DNA from: SCTD01 sp963784675
GTDB taxonomy: Bacteria; Actinomycetota; Actinomycetes; Mycobacteriales; SCTD01
DNA length: 64,000 nt
Assembly: GCA_963784675.1 (NCBI GenBank)
Contig: CAWASE010000014.1
Location: 62,001-126,000 of the forward strand
Reading direction: 5' to 3'
A program made the position numbers and the translations under genes. This document shows, one piece after another, positions 48,371 through 57,434 of the stretch (position 1 is its first letter; each line of letters starts with the position of its first letter). The notes under the pieces were generated by a model, which saw only the letters and a list, made by a program, of their open reading frames with translations, was not told the DNA's origin and ran no database searches.

Positions 48371-49561
48371 GTGCAGATCCCTTTCAACTCCTCGCCGACG
48401 TCGAGCCTCGGCATCGAGTGGGAGCTGCAGCTGGTGGACCGCGACACGCGCCACCTGACCAGCGGCGCCGCCGAGATCCTGGCCGAGCTGAGCCCGGACG
48501 GTGAGCACCCGACGGCGAAGTCCGAGCTGTTGCAGTCGACGATCGAGGTCATCACCGGCGTCTGCCGCACCGTCGACGAGGGGCTGGCCGACCTCGCCGG
48601 GACGATCGCCACCGTGCAGGAGTCGGCCGGCCGGCGCAACCTCGGGCTGATGTGCAGCGGCACGCACCCGATCACCGACTGGCAGAGCCAGCGGATCACC
48701 GACAACGCCCGCTACGCCAAGCTCATCGACGACATGCAGTGGCTGGCCCGTCGGATGCAGATCTTCGGCGTGCACGTGCACGTCGGCGTCCGGAGCCCGG
48801 ACAAGGCCGTCGCGATGGTGAACGCGCTCTCGGCCTACATCCCGCACTTCCTGGCGCTGTCGGCGTCCTCGCCGTACTGGATCGGCAGCGACACCGGGCT
48901 CGCCTCGGCGCGCTCGAAGGTCTTCGAGGGACTGCCCACCGCCGGGCTGCCGCACCAGCTCGAGGGCTGGAAGCAGTTCGAGAGCTACATGGAGACGCTC
49001 ATCCGCACCGGCACGATCGCCTCCATCAAGGAGGTCTGGTGGGACGTGCGGCCGCACCCCACCTACGGCACCGTCGAGCTGCGCATCGCCGACGGGCTGC
49101 CCACCGCGGCCGAGGTCGGCATGATTGCGGCGCTGTCGCAGTGCCTGGTCGACACCTTCGACCGCGAGATCGACAAGGGCTACACGCTACCGACCCCGCG
49201 ACGCTGGGTGGTGCAGGAGAACAAGTGGCGGGCCGCGCGCTACGGCCTGGACGCCGACATCATCGTCGCGACCGACACGGTGCAGCCGGTCCGCGAGGCG
49301 TTGCGCGAGCTGGCGGCAGACCTGCGGCCGACCGCGCGCCGGCTGGGGTGCGAGCACCACCTGGACCTCGTCGAGCAGATCCTGGAGAACGGCGCCTCCT
49401 ACCAGCGCCAGCGTGCGGTCGCCGCTGCGAGCGGAGGCGACCTGACCGCCGTCGTCGACAGCCTGCTGGCCGAGTTCGAGGCCGGCGTGCCGCAGCCGCT
49501 GCCGCCTCGTCCGGCGTCGGAGTCCGTGGGGGAGCCGGGCGCCGCCGGGGCCGCGGCGTGA
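48371..49561 (+). CDS. YbdK-type carboxylate-amine/glutamate-cysteine ligase
   Basis: 396 residues, GCS2 family. SLGIEWELQLVDRDTRHLTSGA is the N-terminal metal/substrate strand, SELLQSTIEVITGVC, FGVHVHVGVRSPDKA and WWDVRPHPTYGTVELRIADG are diagnostic. Joins a carboxylate and an amine using ATP; weak gamma-glutamylcysteine synthesis is known for E. coli YbdK. Ala/Pro-rich C-terminal tail. GTG 48371 follows GAGGAG; stop overlaps the M20 gene (GTGA). Confidence 0.88.
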   Translation: MQIPFNSSPTSSLGIEWELQLVDRDTRHLTSGAAEILAELSPDGEHPTAKSELLQSTIEVITGVCRTVDEGLADLAGTIATVQESAGRRNLGLMCSGTHPITDWQSQRITDNARYAKLIDDMQWLARRMQIFGVHVHVGVRSPDKAVAMVNALSAYIPHFLALSASSPYWIGSDTGLASARSKVFEGLPTAGLPHQLEGWKQFESYMETLIRTGTIASIKEVWWDVRPHPTYGTVELRIADGLPTAAEVGMIAALSQCLVDTFDREIDKGYTLPTPRRWVVQENKWRAARYGLDADIIVATDTVQPVREALRELAADLRPTARRLGCEHHLDLVEQILENGASYQRQRAVAAASGGDLTAVVDSLLAEFEAGVPQPLPPRPASESVGEPGAAGAAA

Positions 49562-50751
49562 CCCCGTCGGCCACCGCCGCCCGCTGGTCCGACGGCTGGC
49601 TCGCCGAGCACCAGGACGAGCTCGTCGCCGTCCGGCGCGACCTGCACGCCCATCCTGAGCTGGGCTACGAGGAGCACCGCACCACGGCCCTGCTGATGGC
49701 CCGGCTGCAGGCGGTCGGGCTCGAGCCGCAGGTGCTGGCCGGCGGCACCGGCGTGGTGTGCGACCTCGTCGGGGGCGCCGGGCCGACGGTGGTGCTGCGC
49801 GCCGACATCGACGCTCTGCCGCTGCAGGACGAGAAGCACGTGCCCTACCGCTCCACGATCGCGGGCGTCTGCCACGCGTGCGGGCACGACGTGCACACCA
49901 CCTCCGTGCTCGGCGCAGGCCTGGCCCTGGCCGCCCACCGCGACCAGCTCACCGGCACGGTGCGGCTGGTGTTCCAGCCGGCGGAGGAGAAGATGCCCGG
50001 CGGGGCGCTGGCCGTCGTCGGGCAGGGGCTGCTCGACGGTGCGTCGGCGGCGTTCGCGCTGCACTGCGACCCGGCGCTGGAGGTCGGTCGCGTCGGCCTG
50101 AAGTCCGGGCCGATCACGGCGGCGGCCGACGCCGTGAAGATCGAGCTGACCGGCCCAGGCGGGCACACCTCGCGGCCGCACAACACGGTCGACCTCGTGC
50201 ACGCGCTCGCCACGGTCGCCACCGGGCTGCCGGACGCGCTGTCGAGGTTGGTCGACCCGCGGGCCGGCCTGTGCATCGTCTGGGGTCATATCGGGGCGGG
50301 CGTCGTGGCGAACGCCATCCCTCGCTCCGGAGTGCTCAAGGGCACCCTGCGGGTGCTCGACAAGGCCGCCTGGGAGACCGCACCGGAACTGGTCCGCCGC
50401 GTGGTCGAAGGGCTCGTCGTCCCCTTCGGGGCGCACGCCGAGATCACCTACGAGCGCGGGGTTCCGCCCGTCGTCAACGACCCGTCCGCGACGGCGCTGC
50501 TGTCCGCCGCGGTGCGGGCTGCGCTCGGGGCGTCGGCGGCGGTGCCGACGATGCAGTCGCTCGGCGGCGAGGACTTCGCCTGGTACCTGGACCACGTGCC
50601 CGGCGCGATGGCCCGGCTCGGCGTGAAGCCCCCTGGCCAGGAGCACCCGCACGACCTGCACCAGGGCTCCTTCGACGTCGACGAAGCCGCACTGTCCTGC
50701 GCGGTGCGGGTGCTCGTCGCGGTGGCCCTCGGCGCCCTGTCGGTCGGCTGA
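49558..50751 (+). CDS. M20 family amidohydrolase
   Basis: 397 residues, zinc or manganese amidohydrolase of the hippurate hydrolase/IAA-amino acid hydrolase type. RRDLHAHPELGYEEHRTT, RADIDALPLQDE, GVCHACGHDVHTTSVLGA (metal Cys/His), VFQPAEEKMPGG (catalytic Glu) and SLGGEDFAWYLDHVPG are all present. GTG 49558 overlaps the ligase stop, so an amide-forming and an amide-cleaving enzyme are co-translated. Confidence 0.93.
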   Translation: MTPSATAARWSDGWLAEHQDELVAVRRDLHAHPELGYEEHRTTALLMARLQAVGLEPQVLAGGTGVVCDLVGGAGPTVVLRADIDALPLQDEKHVPYRSTIAGVCHACGHDVHTTSVLGAGLALAAHRDQLTGTVRLVFQPAEEKMPGGALAVVGQGLLDGASAAFALHCDPALEVGRVGLKSGPITAAADAVKIELTGPGGHTSRPHNTVDLVHALATVATGLPDALSRLVDPRAGLCIVWGHIGAGVVANAIPRSGVLKGTLRVLDKAAWETAPELVRRVVEGLVVPFGAHAEITYERGVPPVVNDPSATALLSAAVRAALGASAAVPTMQSLGGEDFAWYLDHVPGAMARLGVKPPGQEHPHDLHQGSFDVDEAALSCAVRVLVAVALGALSVG

Positions 50752-50755
50752 CCCG

Positions 50756-51391
50756 ATGCCGGCGAGACTGCCGTCCGGGCGCGAGCTGCGCGGCGGCAAC
50801 CTGTCGCTGCGGGTACTGACCGACGCCGACGCCGACGAGCTCGGCCTGCTGCTGACCGATGTCCGCGCCTATGCGCAGGGCTACGCCATGCACCGGATCC
50901 CCAGCACGCCGGCCGACGGCGCAGCGCTCGCCCGCGAACGGTGGTTGTCCGGCCGGGACGGTCCGGACGGGCGCGGCGGGGGCCGGCTCGCCTACGCCGT
51001 CCGGCTCGTCGCCGACGGTCCGCTGGGCGGCGCCGGCACGCTGGTGGGCACGTCGTCGCTGGCCGAGGCGCACCTGGCGGACGAGAAGGTCCACCTGGGC
51101 TCGACCTTCTACGGCCCTCAGTTCTGGGGCAGCACGGTGAACCCGCAGGCCAAGCTGCTGCTGCTCGGGCACTGCTTCGACCACTGCGGCTACGGCCGCG
51201 TGAAGCTCCAGACCGACGTGCTCAACATCCGCTCGACCGCGGCGATCGCCCGGCTCGGCGCGGTGAAGGAGGGCGTGATCCGACGCGACGTGCGACGCGA
51301 GGACGGCTCGTTCCGCGACTCGGTCGTGTTCAGCATCCTGGCCGACGAGTGGCCGACCGTGCGGGCGGGGCTGGAGCAGCGGCTGCGCTGA
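50756..51391 (+). CDS. GNAT family N-acetyltransferase
   Basis: 211 residues of the RimJ/RimL-like type: LSLRVLTDADADELGLLLTDV, then LVGTSSLAEAHLADEKVHLGSTFYGPQFWGSTVNPQAKLLLLGHCFDHCGYGRVKLQTDVLN and RSTAAIARLGAVKEGVIRRDVR. ATG 50756 is 4 nt after the M20 stop and probably in the same operon. Acceptor unknown. Confidence 0.88.
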   Translation: MPARLPSGRELRGGNLSLRVLTDADADELGLLLTDVRAYAQGYAMHRIPSTPADGAALARERWLSGRDGPDGRGGGRLAYAVRLVADGPLGGAGTLVGTSSLAEAHLADEKVHLGSTFYGPQFWGSTVNPQAKLLLLGHCFDHCGYGRVKLQTDVLNIRSTAAIARLGAVKEGVIRRDVRREDGSFRDSVVFSILADEWPTVRAGLEQRLR

Positions 51392-51398
51392 GCACCGC

Positions 51399-51851
51399 TC
51401 AGACCGCGTTGCTGCGGCAGGGTCGGGTGCGCAGGTCGGTGAGATAGTCCTCGGGGGCGCCGGCGGCCTCGGCCGCGTCGGCGAGCACGCCGAGGTAGCG
51501 GGCCGAGGGAAGCCCGCCCTCGTAGCCGTCGAGCACGTACACCCAGCAGAGCTTGTCGCCGTCCAGGGTGTGCACCCGCACGCGCAGCTTGCGGTAGACC
51601 CCGTTGTCGGCGCCCTCCCACGCGTCGAGCTGCTCGGCGTCGGCGTCGGTCATGTCGTAGAGGCCGACGAACACGTGCTGACCGGCCTCCTCGACCAGGG
51701 TCGCGAGCGCGCCCTCCCAGCCGAGGTCCTCGCCGCCGAAGGTGAGCCGCCAACCCTCCAGCCAGCCGGTACCGGCGACGGGGGAGTGGGGACAGCGCTG
51801 GTGCATCTGGGCGGGGTCCAGGTTGCTGCCGTACGCCGCGTAGAGCGCCAT
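51399..51851 (-). CDS. AIG2/gamma-glutamylcyclotransferase-like protein
   Basis: 150 residues. ALYAAYGSNLDPAQMHQRCP is the family's substrate-binding N-terminus (YGSNL), with WEGADNGVYRKLRVRVHTLDG and CWVYVLDGYEGGLPSARYL further on; a Glu in LVEEAGQHVFVGLYDM is the likely catalytic acid. ATG 51851 sits 6 nt after TAGGCT. Lies opposite the GNAT gene, tail to tail. Confidence 0.85.
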   Translation of the reverse strand: MALYAAYGSNLDPAQMHQRCPHSPVAGTGWLEGWRLTFGGEDLGWEGALATLVEEAGQHVFVGLYDMTDADAEQLDAWEGADNGVYRKLRVRVHTLDGDKLCWVYVLDGYEGGLPSARYLGVLADAAEAAGAPEDYLTDLRTRPCRSNAV

Positions 51852-51857
51852 GCCGTC

Positions 51858-51863
51858 AGCCTA
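51858..51863 (-). promoter_or_regulatory. Leaderless -10 box TAGGCT for the AIG2-like gene
   Basis: TAGGCT, 6 nt, ATG 51851. Confidence 0.6.
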
Positions 51864-51918
51864 ACCATGACCGGCCGCAGGGCCGACGACGCACCGGGTC
51901 GTGCGCACCGCCATGCCG

Positions 51919-51924
51919 GACAAT
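51919..51924 (+). promoter_or_regulatory. Leaderless-type -10 box GACAAT for the LpdA-like gene
   Basis: GACAAT, 6 nt, ATG 51931. Confidence 0.4.
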
Positions 51925-51930
51925 GGACGC

Positions 51931-53307
51931 ATGAGCATGCGCATCGCCATCGTCGGAGGCGGACCGGCGGGGTACGAGGCGGCCCTGGTGGCCGTCCAGC
52001 TGGGCGCCGAGGTGACCCTGGTGGAACGCGACGGCGTGGGCGGCCAGTGCGTGCTGACCGACTGCGTGCCGTCCAAGACCTTCATCGCCAGCGGCGAGGC
52101 GATGACCGCGCTGTCGCACGCCGACCGCGTCGGTGTGCACACCAGCGGCGAGGTCACCACGGCGATCGACGAGGTGAACGCCCGCGTCAAGGCCCTCGCG
52201 CTCGCGCAGTCGGCCGACATCACCACCAGGCTCACGGCCGAGGGGGTCACTCTGCTGCAGGGGCACGCGCGGATGACCTCGCCGAGCACGCTGGAGGTGA
52301 CCTCCGCCGACGGGCACGTCTCGACCCTCGACGCGCACGTGATCCTGCTCGCCACCGGCGCGCACCCACGGGTCGTGGCCGGCGCCGAACCCGACGGCGA
52401 ACGCATCCTGGACTGGCGTCAGCTGTACGACCTGCCGACGCTGCCGGAGCACCTGGTCGTGATCGGGTCCGGCGTCACCGGCGCCGAGTTCGCCAACGCC
52501 TACCTCGCCGTCGGCTCGCAGGTGACGCTGGTGTCCAGTCGCGAGCGTGTGCTGCCCGGTGAGGACGGTGACGCTGCCGAGCTGCTGCAGCAGGTCTTCG
52601 AACGGCGCGGCATGGTGGTGCGGCGCGGCCGGGCCGAGCGGGTCGAGCGCAGCGAGAAGGGCGTCGTGGTGCACCTCACCGACGGCACCACGGTCGAGGG
52701 GTCGCACGCGCTCATGACGGTCGGCTCGGTGCCCAACACCGACGGGCTGGGGCTGGCCGAGGCCGGGGTCGCGCTCACCGAGCAGGGCTTCGTCCAGGTC
52801 GACCGCGTGTCACGCACCACGGTGCCGGGCGTGTACGCCGCAGGCGACTGCACCGGTGTGCTCATGCTGGCGTCGGTCGCCGCGATGCAGGGGCGCATCG
52901 CGATGTGGCACGCGCTCGGCGAGGCGGTGGCGCCGTTGCGGCTGGGGACCGTCAGCGCGAACGTGTTCACCGAGCCGCAGGTCGCGTCGGTCGGCGTCAC
53001 GCAGACGCAGGTGGAGTCGGGCACCGTGGCGGCGCACAGCGTGCGGCTGCCGCTGGCGACCAACGCACGCGCCAAGATGCAGGGCCTCACCGACGGGTTC
53101 GTGAAGTTCTTCTGCCGGCCCGGCAGCGGCACCGTGCTCGGGGGCGTCGTCGTCTCACCGAACGCCAGCGAGCTGATCATGCCGATCTCGCTCGCGGTGC
53201 AGCACGGGCTCACCGTGGAGCAGATCGCGCACACCTTCGCGATCTACCCGTCGCTGTCCGGCTCGGTGACCGAGGCCGCCCGGCAGCTCATGACGCACGA
53301 GGCATGA
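51931..53307 (+). CDS. LpdA-like NAD(P)H-quinone dehydrogenase (flavoprotein disulfide reductase family)
   Basis: 458 residues. FAD loop IAIVGGGPAGYEAALVAVQLG, VGGQCVLTDCVPSKTFIASGE at the redox site (two Cys four apart), NAD loop LVVIGSGVTGAEFANAYLAVG, PGVYAAGDCTG and C-terminal dimer domain ending NASELIMPISLAVQHGLTVEQIAHTFAIYPSLSGS. The Cys surroundings resemble mycobacterial LpdA (Rv3303c), a quinone reductase, more than true lipoamide dehydrogenase. The stop overlaps the alcohol dehydrogenase gene (ATGA). Confidence 0.88.
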   Translation: MSMRIAIVGGGPAGYEAALVAVQLGAEVTLVERDGVGGQCVLTDCVPSKTFIASGEAMTALSHADRVGVHTSGEVTTAIDEVNARVKALALAQSADITTRLTAEGVTLLQGHARMTSPSTLEVTSADGHVSTLDAHVILLATGAHPRVVAGAEPDGERILDWRQLYDLPTLPEHLVVIGSGVTGAEFANAYLAVGSQVTLVSSRERVLPGEDGDAAELLQQVFERRGMVVRRGRAERVERSEKGVVVHLTDGTTVEGSHALMTVGSVPNTDGLGLAEAGVALTEQGFVQVDRVSRTTVPGVYAAGDCTGVLMLASVAAMQGRIAMWHALGEAVAPLRLGTVSANVFTEPQVASVGVTQTQVESGTVAAHSVRLPLATNARAKMQGLTDGFVKFFCRPGSGTVLGGVVVSPNASELIMPISLAVQHGLTVEQIAHTFAIYPSLSGSVTEAARQLMTHEA

Positions 53308-54336
53308 GGGCGCTCGTCTTCGAGACCTTCGGCGGCCCGCTGGAGGTGCACGAGGTCCCCGATCCCCGGCCGTCCGTCGGCGGGGTGGTGGTGCGGGTCG
53401 GCGCCACCGGCGTGTGTCGCAGCGACTGGCACGGCTGGCAGGGCCACGACCCGGACGTGCGGCTGCCGCACGTGCCCGGGCACGAGCTCGCCGGCACCGT
53501 CGAGGAGGTCGGCGCCGACGTCCGCCGGGTGCGGGTCGGAGACCGCGTGACGGTGCCGTTCGTCTGCGCCTGCGGTCGCTGCCGCACGTGCGCCGCCGGC
53601 GACGGGCAGGTGTGCCCGAACCAGACGCAGCCCGGCTTCACGCACTGGGGCTCGTTCGCCGAGCTCGTCGCCCTGCACGATGCCGACGTCAACGTCGTGA
53701 CGCTGCCGGACGAGGTCGACACCACCGACGCCGCGGCGCTCGGGCTGCCGGTTCGCGACGGCTTTCCGGGCGGTGGTGCAGGTGGGTCGGGTGCGGGCCG
53801 GGGAGACCGTCGCCGTGCACGGGTGCGGCGGGGTCGGGCTGTCGGCCGTGCAGATCGCCGTGGCGTCGGGCGCCCGGGTGGTCGCCGTCGACGTCTCGCC
53901 GCAGGCGCTGGAGCTGGCCCGCGCGATGGGCGCGTCCGAGCTCGTGGCGGCCGGACCGGACGCAGCGGCGCAGGTCCGCGAGCTCACCGGTGGAGGAGCG
54001 GCGCTGTCGCTGGACGCCGTCGGCCACCCGGACGTGTGCGTGGCCTCGATCTGGTCGCTGGCCCGGCGCGGTCGCCACGTGCAGGTCGGGCTGCTGCCAC
54101 CTGCCATGGGCCGAGCGGTGGTCCCGATGGAGCGCGTCATCGGCCACGAGCTCGAGGTGCTGGGGTGCCACGGGCTGGCGGCGCACCACTATCCGGCGCT
54201 GCTGGACCTGGTGCGCAGCCGTCGCGTCCGGCCGGACCTGCTGGTCACCCGCGAGCTTTCGCTGGAGCAGGCGGGCCCGGCGCTAACCGCCGTCGGACAG
54301 GCCCCGGGCATCGCTGTGCTGCGTCCGAACGGCTAG
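53304..54336 (+). CDS. Zinc-dependent alcohol dehydrogenase, frameshifted
   Basis: About 343 residues. N-terminal part: VGATGVCRSDWHGWQGHD (catalytic Cys), LPHVPGHELAGTVEEVG, and the structural-zinc CACGRCRTCAAGDGQVC. C-terminal part: Rossmann VAVHGCGGVGLSAVQIAVASGARVVAVD. The join lies at 53741-53750, CGGGCTGCCG: removing one C (53745) gives AALGCRFATAFRAVVQVGRV in frame, the normal family sequence. ATG 53304 overlaps the previous stop. Substrate unknown. Confidence 0.88.
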
Positions 54337-54983
54337 CTCGGATCGGCGGCGAAGGTGACCTGGACGTCGGTGTAGCCGAGCGTGGCGAGCAGCTCGGAGA
54401 GCATGCTCTTGGTGTTGTCCTGCGCTCGGCGGGTCAGGTCGCTGCTGGTCGCGGCGTCCCGCATCTTGTCCTGCGCGTTCAGGTACAGCTCGCGCTCGCC
54501 GGTCGGGTTGTCGCTGAAGATGCCGCCGATGCGGTCCAGCACGCCGCGCTGACGGGAGACGACCCGGCTGGCCTCCGGGTCGACCCGTGGGTCTGACAGC
54601 GCCGCCGCCGGCAGCGTGATGCGGACCGTCCGACGGTCCTCAGAGACCTGCACGGCCGCGTTGCCCAGACCGCTGAAGTCGACGTAGGCGTCGACGGACC
54701 CTTGCGCGATGAACAGCGTGCGCTCGCCGGCGAGCAGCGACGGCACCCGCTTCACGTCCGTCTCGAGGTCGACCACGACCTGGAAGGTGCCGGTGGCAGC
54801 CTGGAAGCGCGACAGGTCCTGCAGCGAGGTCAGCAGCGGCGTGGCGCTGCGATCGACGGTCTCGCTGCCGAAGGGGTTGCCGAACGACGGGAACCCGATG
54901 CCGCGCACCAGCAGCGTGAGCAGAGCGACCAGCACGACCACGAGCGTGAGGGTGCGCGTGCGGCGGTCCTTGGCCCGGACCAC
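54333..54983 (-). CDS. DUF4230 membrane-anchored protein
   Basis: 216 residues. One N-terminal helix (LTLVVVLVALLTLLVRGIGF) and an outward domain with LQDLSRFQAATGTFQVVVDLETD and FIAQGSVDAYVDFSGL, typical of DUF4230. Start GTG 54983 is the longest good in-frame choice; ATG 55038 in another frame would extend it if an indel were present. Convergent with the alcohol dehydrogenase gene (4-bp overlap). Function unknown. Confidence 0.8.
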   Translation of the reverse strand: MVRAKDRRTRTLTLVVVLVALLTLLVRGIGFPSFGNPFGSETVDRSATPLLTSLQDLSRFQAATGTFQVVVDLETDVKRVPSLLAGERTLFIAQGSVDAYVDFSGLGNAAVQVSEDRRTVRITLPAAALSDPRVDPEASRVVSRQRGVLDRIGGIFSDNPTGERELYLNAQDKMRDAATSSDLTRRAQDNTKSMLSELLATLGYTDVQVTFAADPS

Positions 54984-55112
54984 GGGCGGACCGTGCTCGG
55001 CAGGTCTGCGTCGCGGGGAGCACGGCAGGGTCGGTCATGGCGGTAGGAGGTTCCCCGTGTGCGGCCCGGCGACGCGTCGTGGCGCGAACCGTCACGCCAG
55101 CCGTCGTGCGGC

Positions 55113-56861
55113 TCAGTCCTTGAGCTCGCACAGGACGGCGCCGCTGGTGACGACCTCGCCGACCGTGGCCGACAGGCCGGTGACGGTGCCGGCCTTGTGC
55201 GCGTTGATGGGCTGCTCCATCTTCATCGCCTCCAGCACGACGATGAGATCACCGGCCTCGACGCTCGCGCCGTCCTCGACCGCGACCTTGACGATGGTGC
55301 CCTGCATGGGCGAGGCGAGGCTGTCGCCGGACGCTGCTGCGCCCCCGGCCTTCTTGGCGCTGCGCTTCCTGGCCGCGCCCGCACCCGCGACGGCGCCGCC
55401 GCCGGACGCTCCGAGACCGGCCGGCAGGGTCACCTCCAGGCGACGTCCGCCCACCTCGACCACGACCTTCTCGCGCGGCTCGGCCTCGTCGGCGTCAGCA
55501 CCCCCGGCGAACGGTTCGAGGTCGTTCTCGAACTCGGTCTCGATCCAACGGTTGTGCACCGTGAAGGGCTCGCTGCAGAAGGCTTCGTCGCGCACCACCT
55601 TGCGGTGGAACGGCAGCAGCGTGGCCATGCCGTCGACCTGCATCTCGTCGAGCGCGCGACGCGAGCGCTCGAGCGCCTCGGTGCGGGTGGCGCCGGTGAC
55701 GATGAGCTTGGCCAGCAGCGAGTCGAACGCGCCGCCCACGACCGAGCCGGCCTCGACCCCGGAGTCGACGCGCACGCCCGGCCCGGTGGGGATCGTGAAG
55801 GTCGTGACGGCGCCGGGCGCCGGCAGGAAACCTCGGCCGGCGTCCTCGCCGTTGATGCGGAACTCGAAGCTGTGCCCGCGCGGCTCGGGATCGGTGAAGG
55901 AGAGCTTCTCGCCGTCGGCGATGCGGAACTGCTCGCGGACCAGGTCGACGCCGGTGACCTCCTCGGTGACCGGGTGCTCGACCTGCAGGCGGGTGTTCAC
56001 CTCCAGGAAAGAGATCAGTCCGTCGGCAGCGACGAGGAACTCGCAGGTGCCGGCGCCGACGTAGCCGGCCTCCAGGATGATCTTCTTGCTCGCGTCGTAG
56101 AGCTGGGCGGTCTGCTCGGCCGTGAGGAACGGGGCCGGCGCCTCCTCCACCACCTTCTGGTAACGACGCTGCAACGAGCAGTCGCGGGTGGAGACGACGA
56201 CGACGTTGCCGTGCGTGTCGGCCAGCACCTGGGTCTCGACGTGGCGCGGCTTGTCGAGATAGCGCTCGACGAAGCACTCGCCCCTGCCGAAGGCGGCGAC
56301 GGCCTCGCGGACCGCCGACTCGTAGAGCTCCGGGACCTCCTCCTTCGTGCGCGCGATCTTCAGCCCACGGCCGCCACCGCCGAAGGCGGCCTTGATGGCG
56401 ACCGGCAGACCGTGCTCCTCGACGAAGGCGAGGACCTCCTCGACGCCCTTCACCGGGTCGGCGGTGCCCGGCACCAGCGGCGCGCCGATCTTGAGGGCGA
56501 TGTGCCGCGCCGTCGTCTTGTCGCCCAGGGCCGCGATGGCCTCCGGCGACGGGCCGATCCAGGTGGCGCCGGCATCGATCACGGCCTGCGCGAACTCGGC
56601 GTTCTCGGACAGGAACCCGTAGCCGGGGTGTACGGCGTCGGCGCCGGAGTCGGCCAGCGCCTGCAGCACCTTGTCGATGCGCAGGTAGGAGTCGCCGGGC
56701 GTCGTACCGCCGAGCGCGAACGCCTCGTCGGCCACACGGACGTGCAGCGCGTCGAGGTCGGGTTCGGCGTAGACGGCGACCGACTGCAGGCCGGCGTCCT
56801 TGCAGGCACGGGCGACTCGGACGGCGATCTCGCCGCGGTTGGCGATGAGGACCTTGCGCAA
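55113..56861 (-). CDS. accA: Acyl-CoA carboxylase alpha subunit (biotin carboxylase + BCCP)
   Basis: 582 residues. Biotin carboxylase ~1-450 (KVLIANRGEIAVRVARACKDAG, AAFGGGGRGLKIA ATP loop, EVNTRLQVEHPVTEEVTGVDLV), an Ala/Gly/Lys-rich linker, and a biotinyl domain with VLEAMKMEQP, Lys ~547. It loads CO2 on biotin for AccD. Start TTG 56861 is chosen because AGGAG lies 7 nt upstream and the first strand MRKVLIANRG begins there. Works with AccD (60359-61987), AccE and the ligase BirA, all nearby. Confidence 0.95.
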   Translation of the reverse strand: MRKVLIANRGEIAVRVARACKDAGLQSVAVYAEPDLDALHVRVADEAFALGGTTPGDSYLRIDKVLQALADSGADAVHPGYGFLSENAEFAQAVIDAGATWIGPSPEAIAALGDKTTARHIALKIGAPLVPGTADPVKGVEEVLAFVEEHGLPVAIKAAFGGGGRGLKIARTKEEVPELYESAVREAVAAFGRGECFVERYLDKPRHVETQVLADTHGNVVVVSTRDCSLQRRYQKVVEEAPAPFLTAEQTAQLYDASKKIILEAGYVGAGTCEFLVAADGLISFLEVNTRLQVEHPVTEEVTGVDLVREQFRIADGEKLSFTDPEPRGHSFEFRINGEDAGRGFLPAPGAVTTFTIPTGPGVRVDSGVEAGSVVGGAFDSLLAKLIVTGATRTEALERSRRALDEMQVDGMATLLPFHRKVVRDEAFCSEPFTVHNRWIETEFENDLEPFAGGADADEAEPREKVVVEVGGRRLEVTLPAGLGASGGGAVAGAGAARKRSAKKAGGAAASGDSLASPMQGTIVKVAVEDGASVEAGDLIVVLEAMKMEQPINAHKAGTVTGLSATVGEVVTSGAVLCELKD

Positions 56862-56891
56862 GGCTGGACTCCTGGATCGTGGGCTTCGGGC

Positions 56892-56897
56892 GAGTCT
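56892..56897 (-). promoter_or_regulatory. Likely -10 box TAGACT for accA
   Basis: TAGACT 30 nt before TTG 56861; transcript would carry AGGAG. Confidence 0.5.
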
Positions 56898-57042
56898 AGG
56901 GATGGCCCGACGATCCGTGGGAGGGGGGCGGGCTACTTGTCGGTAGCCCTGAGCCCGACCGCTGCACGGCGACCGCGCCCGCACGACGAGCCCGCTCGAC
57001 GAGCGCGACCCCGCCGACCCGGCCCTGCCGACCCGGGATGGC

Positions 57043-57048
57043 TAGCGT
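57043..57048 (+). promoter_or_regulatory. Leaderless -10 box TAGCGT for the 2Fe-2S gene
   Basis: TAGCGT, 7 nt, ATG 57056. Confidence 0.6.
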
Positions 57049-57055
57049 GGACGAG

Positions 57056-57430
57056 ATGAGCGCCCACCAGCCGCCCGACGTCGTCCTGTGCCGCGGTTGC
57101 TGCTGCGGCACCCTCGACAAGCACGCCGACGTCGACCACGGCGCCCAGCGCGAGAGCCTGGCCCGCAGCCTGCGGGCGGCCGGCGGGCGGTTGGTGATCG
57201 CCGACTGCCTCGATGCGTGCGAGCGCTCCAACGTCGTGGTGGTCCGTCCGCGCGGCCGCGGCACGCCGCGGCCGGTCTGGCTGGGCGAGGTGCTCGATCC
57301 TGCGCTCACGCAGGCCGTGGCGTCGTGGGTCACGGCCGGCGGGCCGGGGCGCGCGCCCTTGCCCGAGGTGCTGGCGGGCTGCCTGTTCACACCCGGCCGG
57401 CACAGCCGCGAGGAGCTCGCCGAGGCGTGA
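57056..57430 (+). CDS. Thioredoxin-like [2Fe-2S] ferredoxin domain protein
   Basis: 124 residues. Four Cys blocks: C12 and C15-C17 in VLCRGCCCGTLDKH, C51 and C55 in IADCLDACERSNVVVV, the spacing of the thioredoxin-fold 2Fe-2S ferredoxin family. A further Cys is in LAGCLFTPG. Small soluble electron carrier by family. ATG 57056 is the leaderless start. Convergent with the YVTN gene by 4 bp. Partner not evident. Confidence 0.82.
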   Translation: MSAHQPPDVVLCRGCCCGTLDKHADVDHGAQRESLARSLRAAGGRLVIADCLDACERSNVVVVRPRGRGTPRPVWLGEVLDPALTQAVASWVTAGGPGRAPLPEVLAGCLFTPGRHSREELAEA

Positions 57431-57434
57431 GGCG

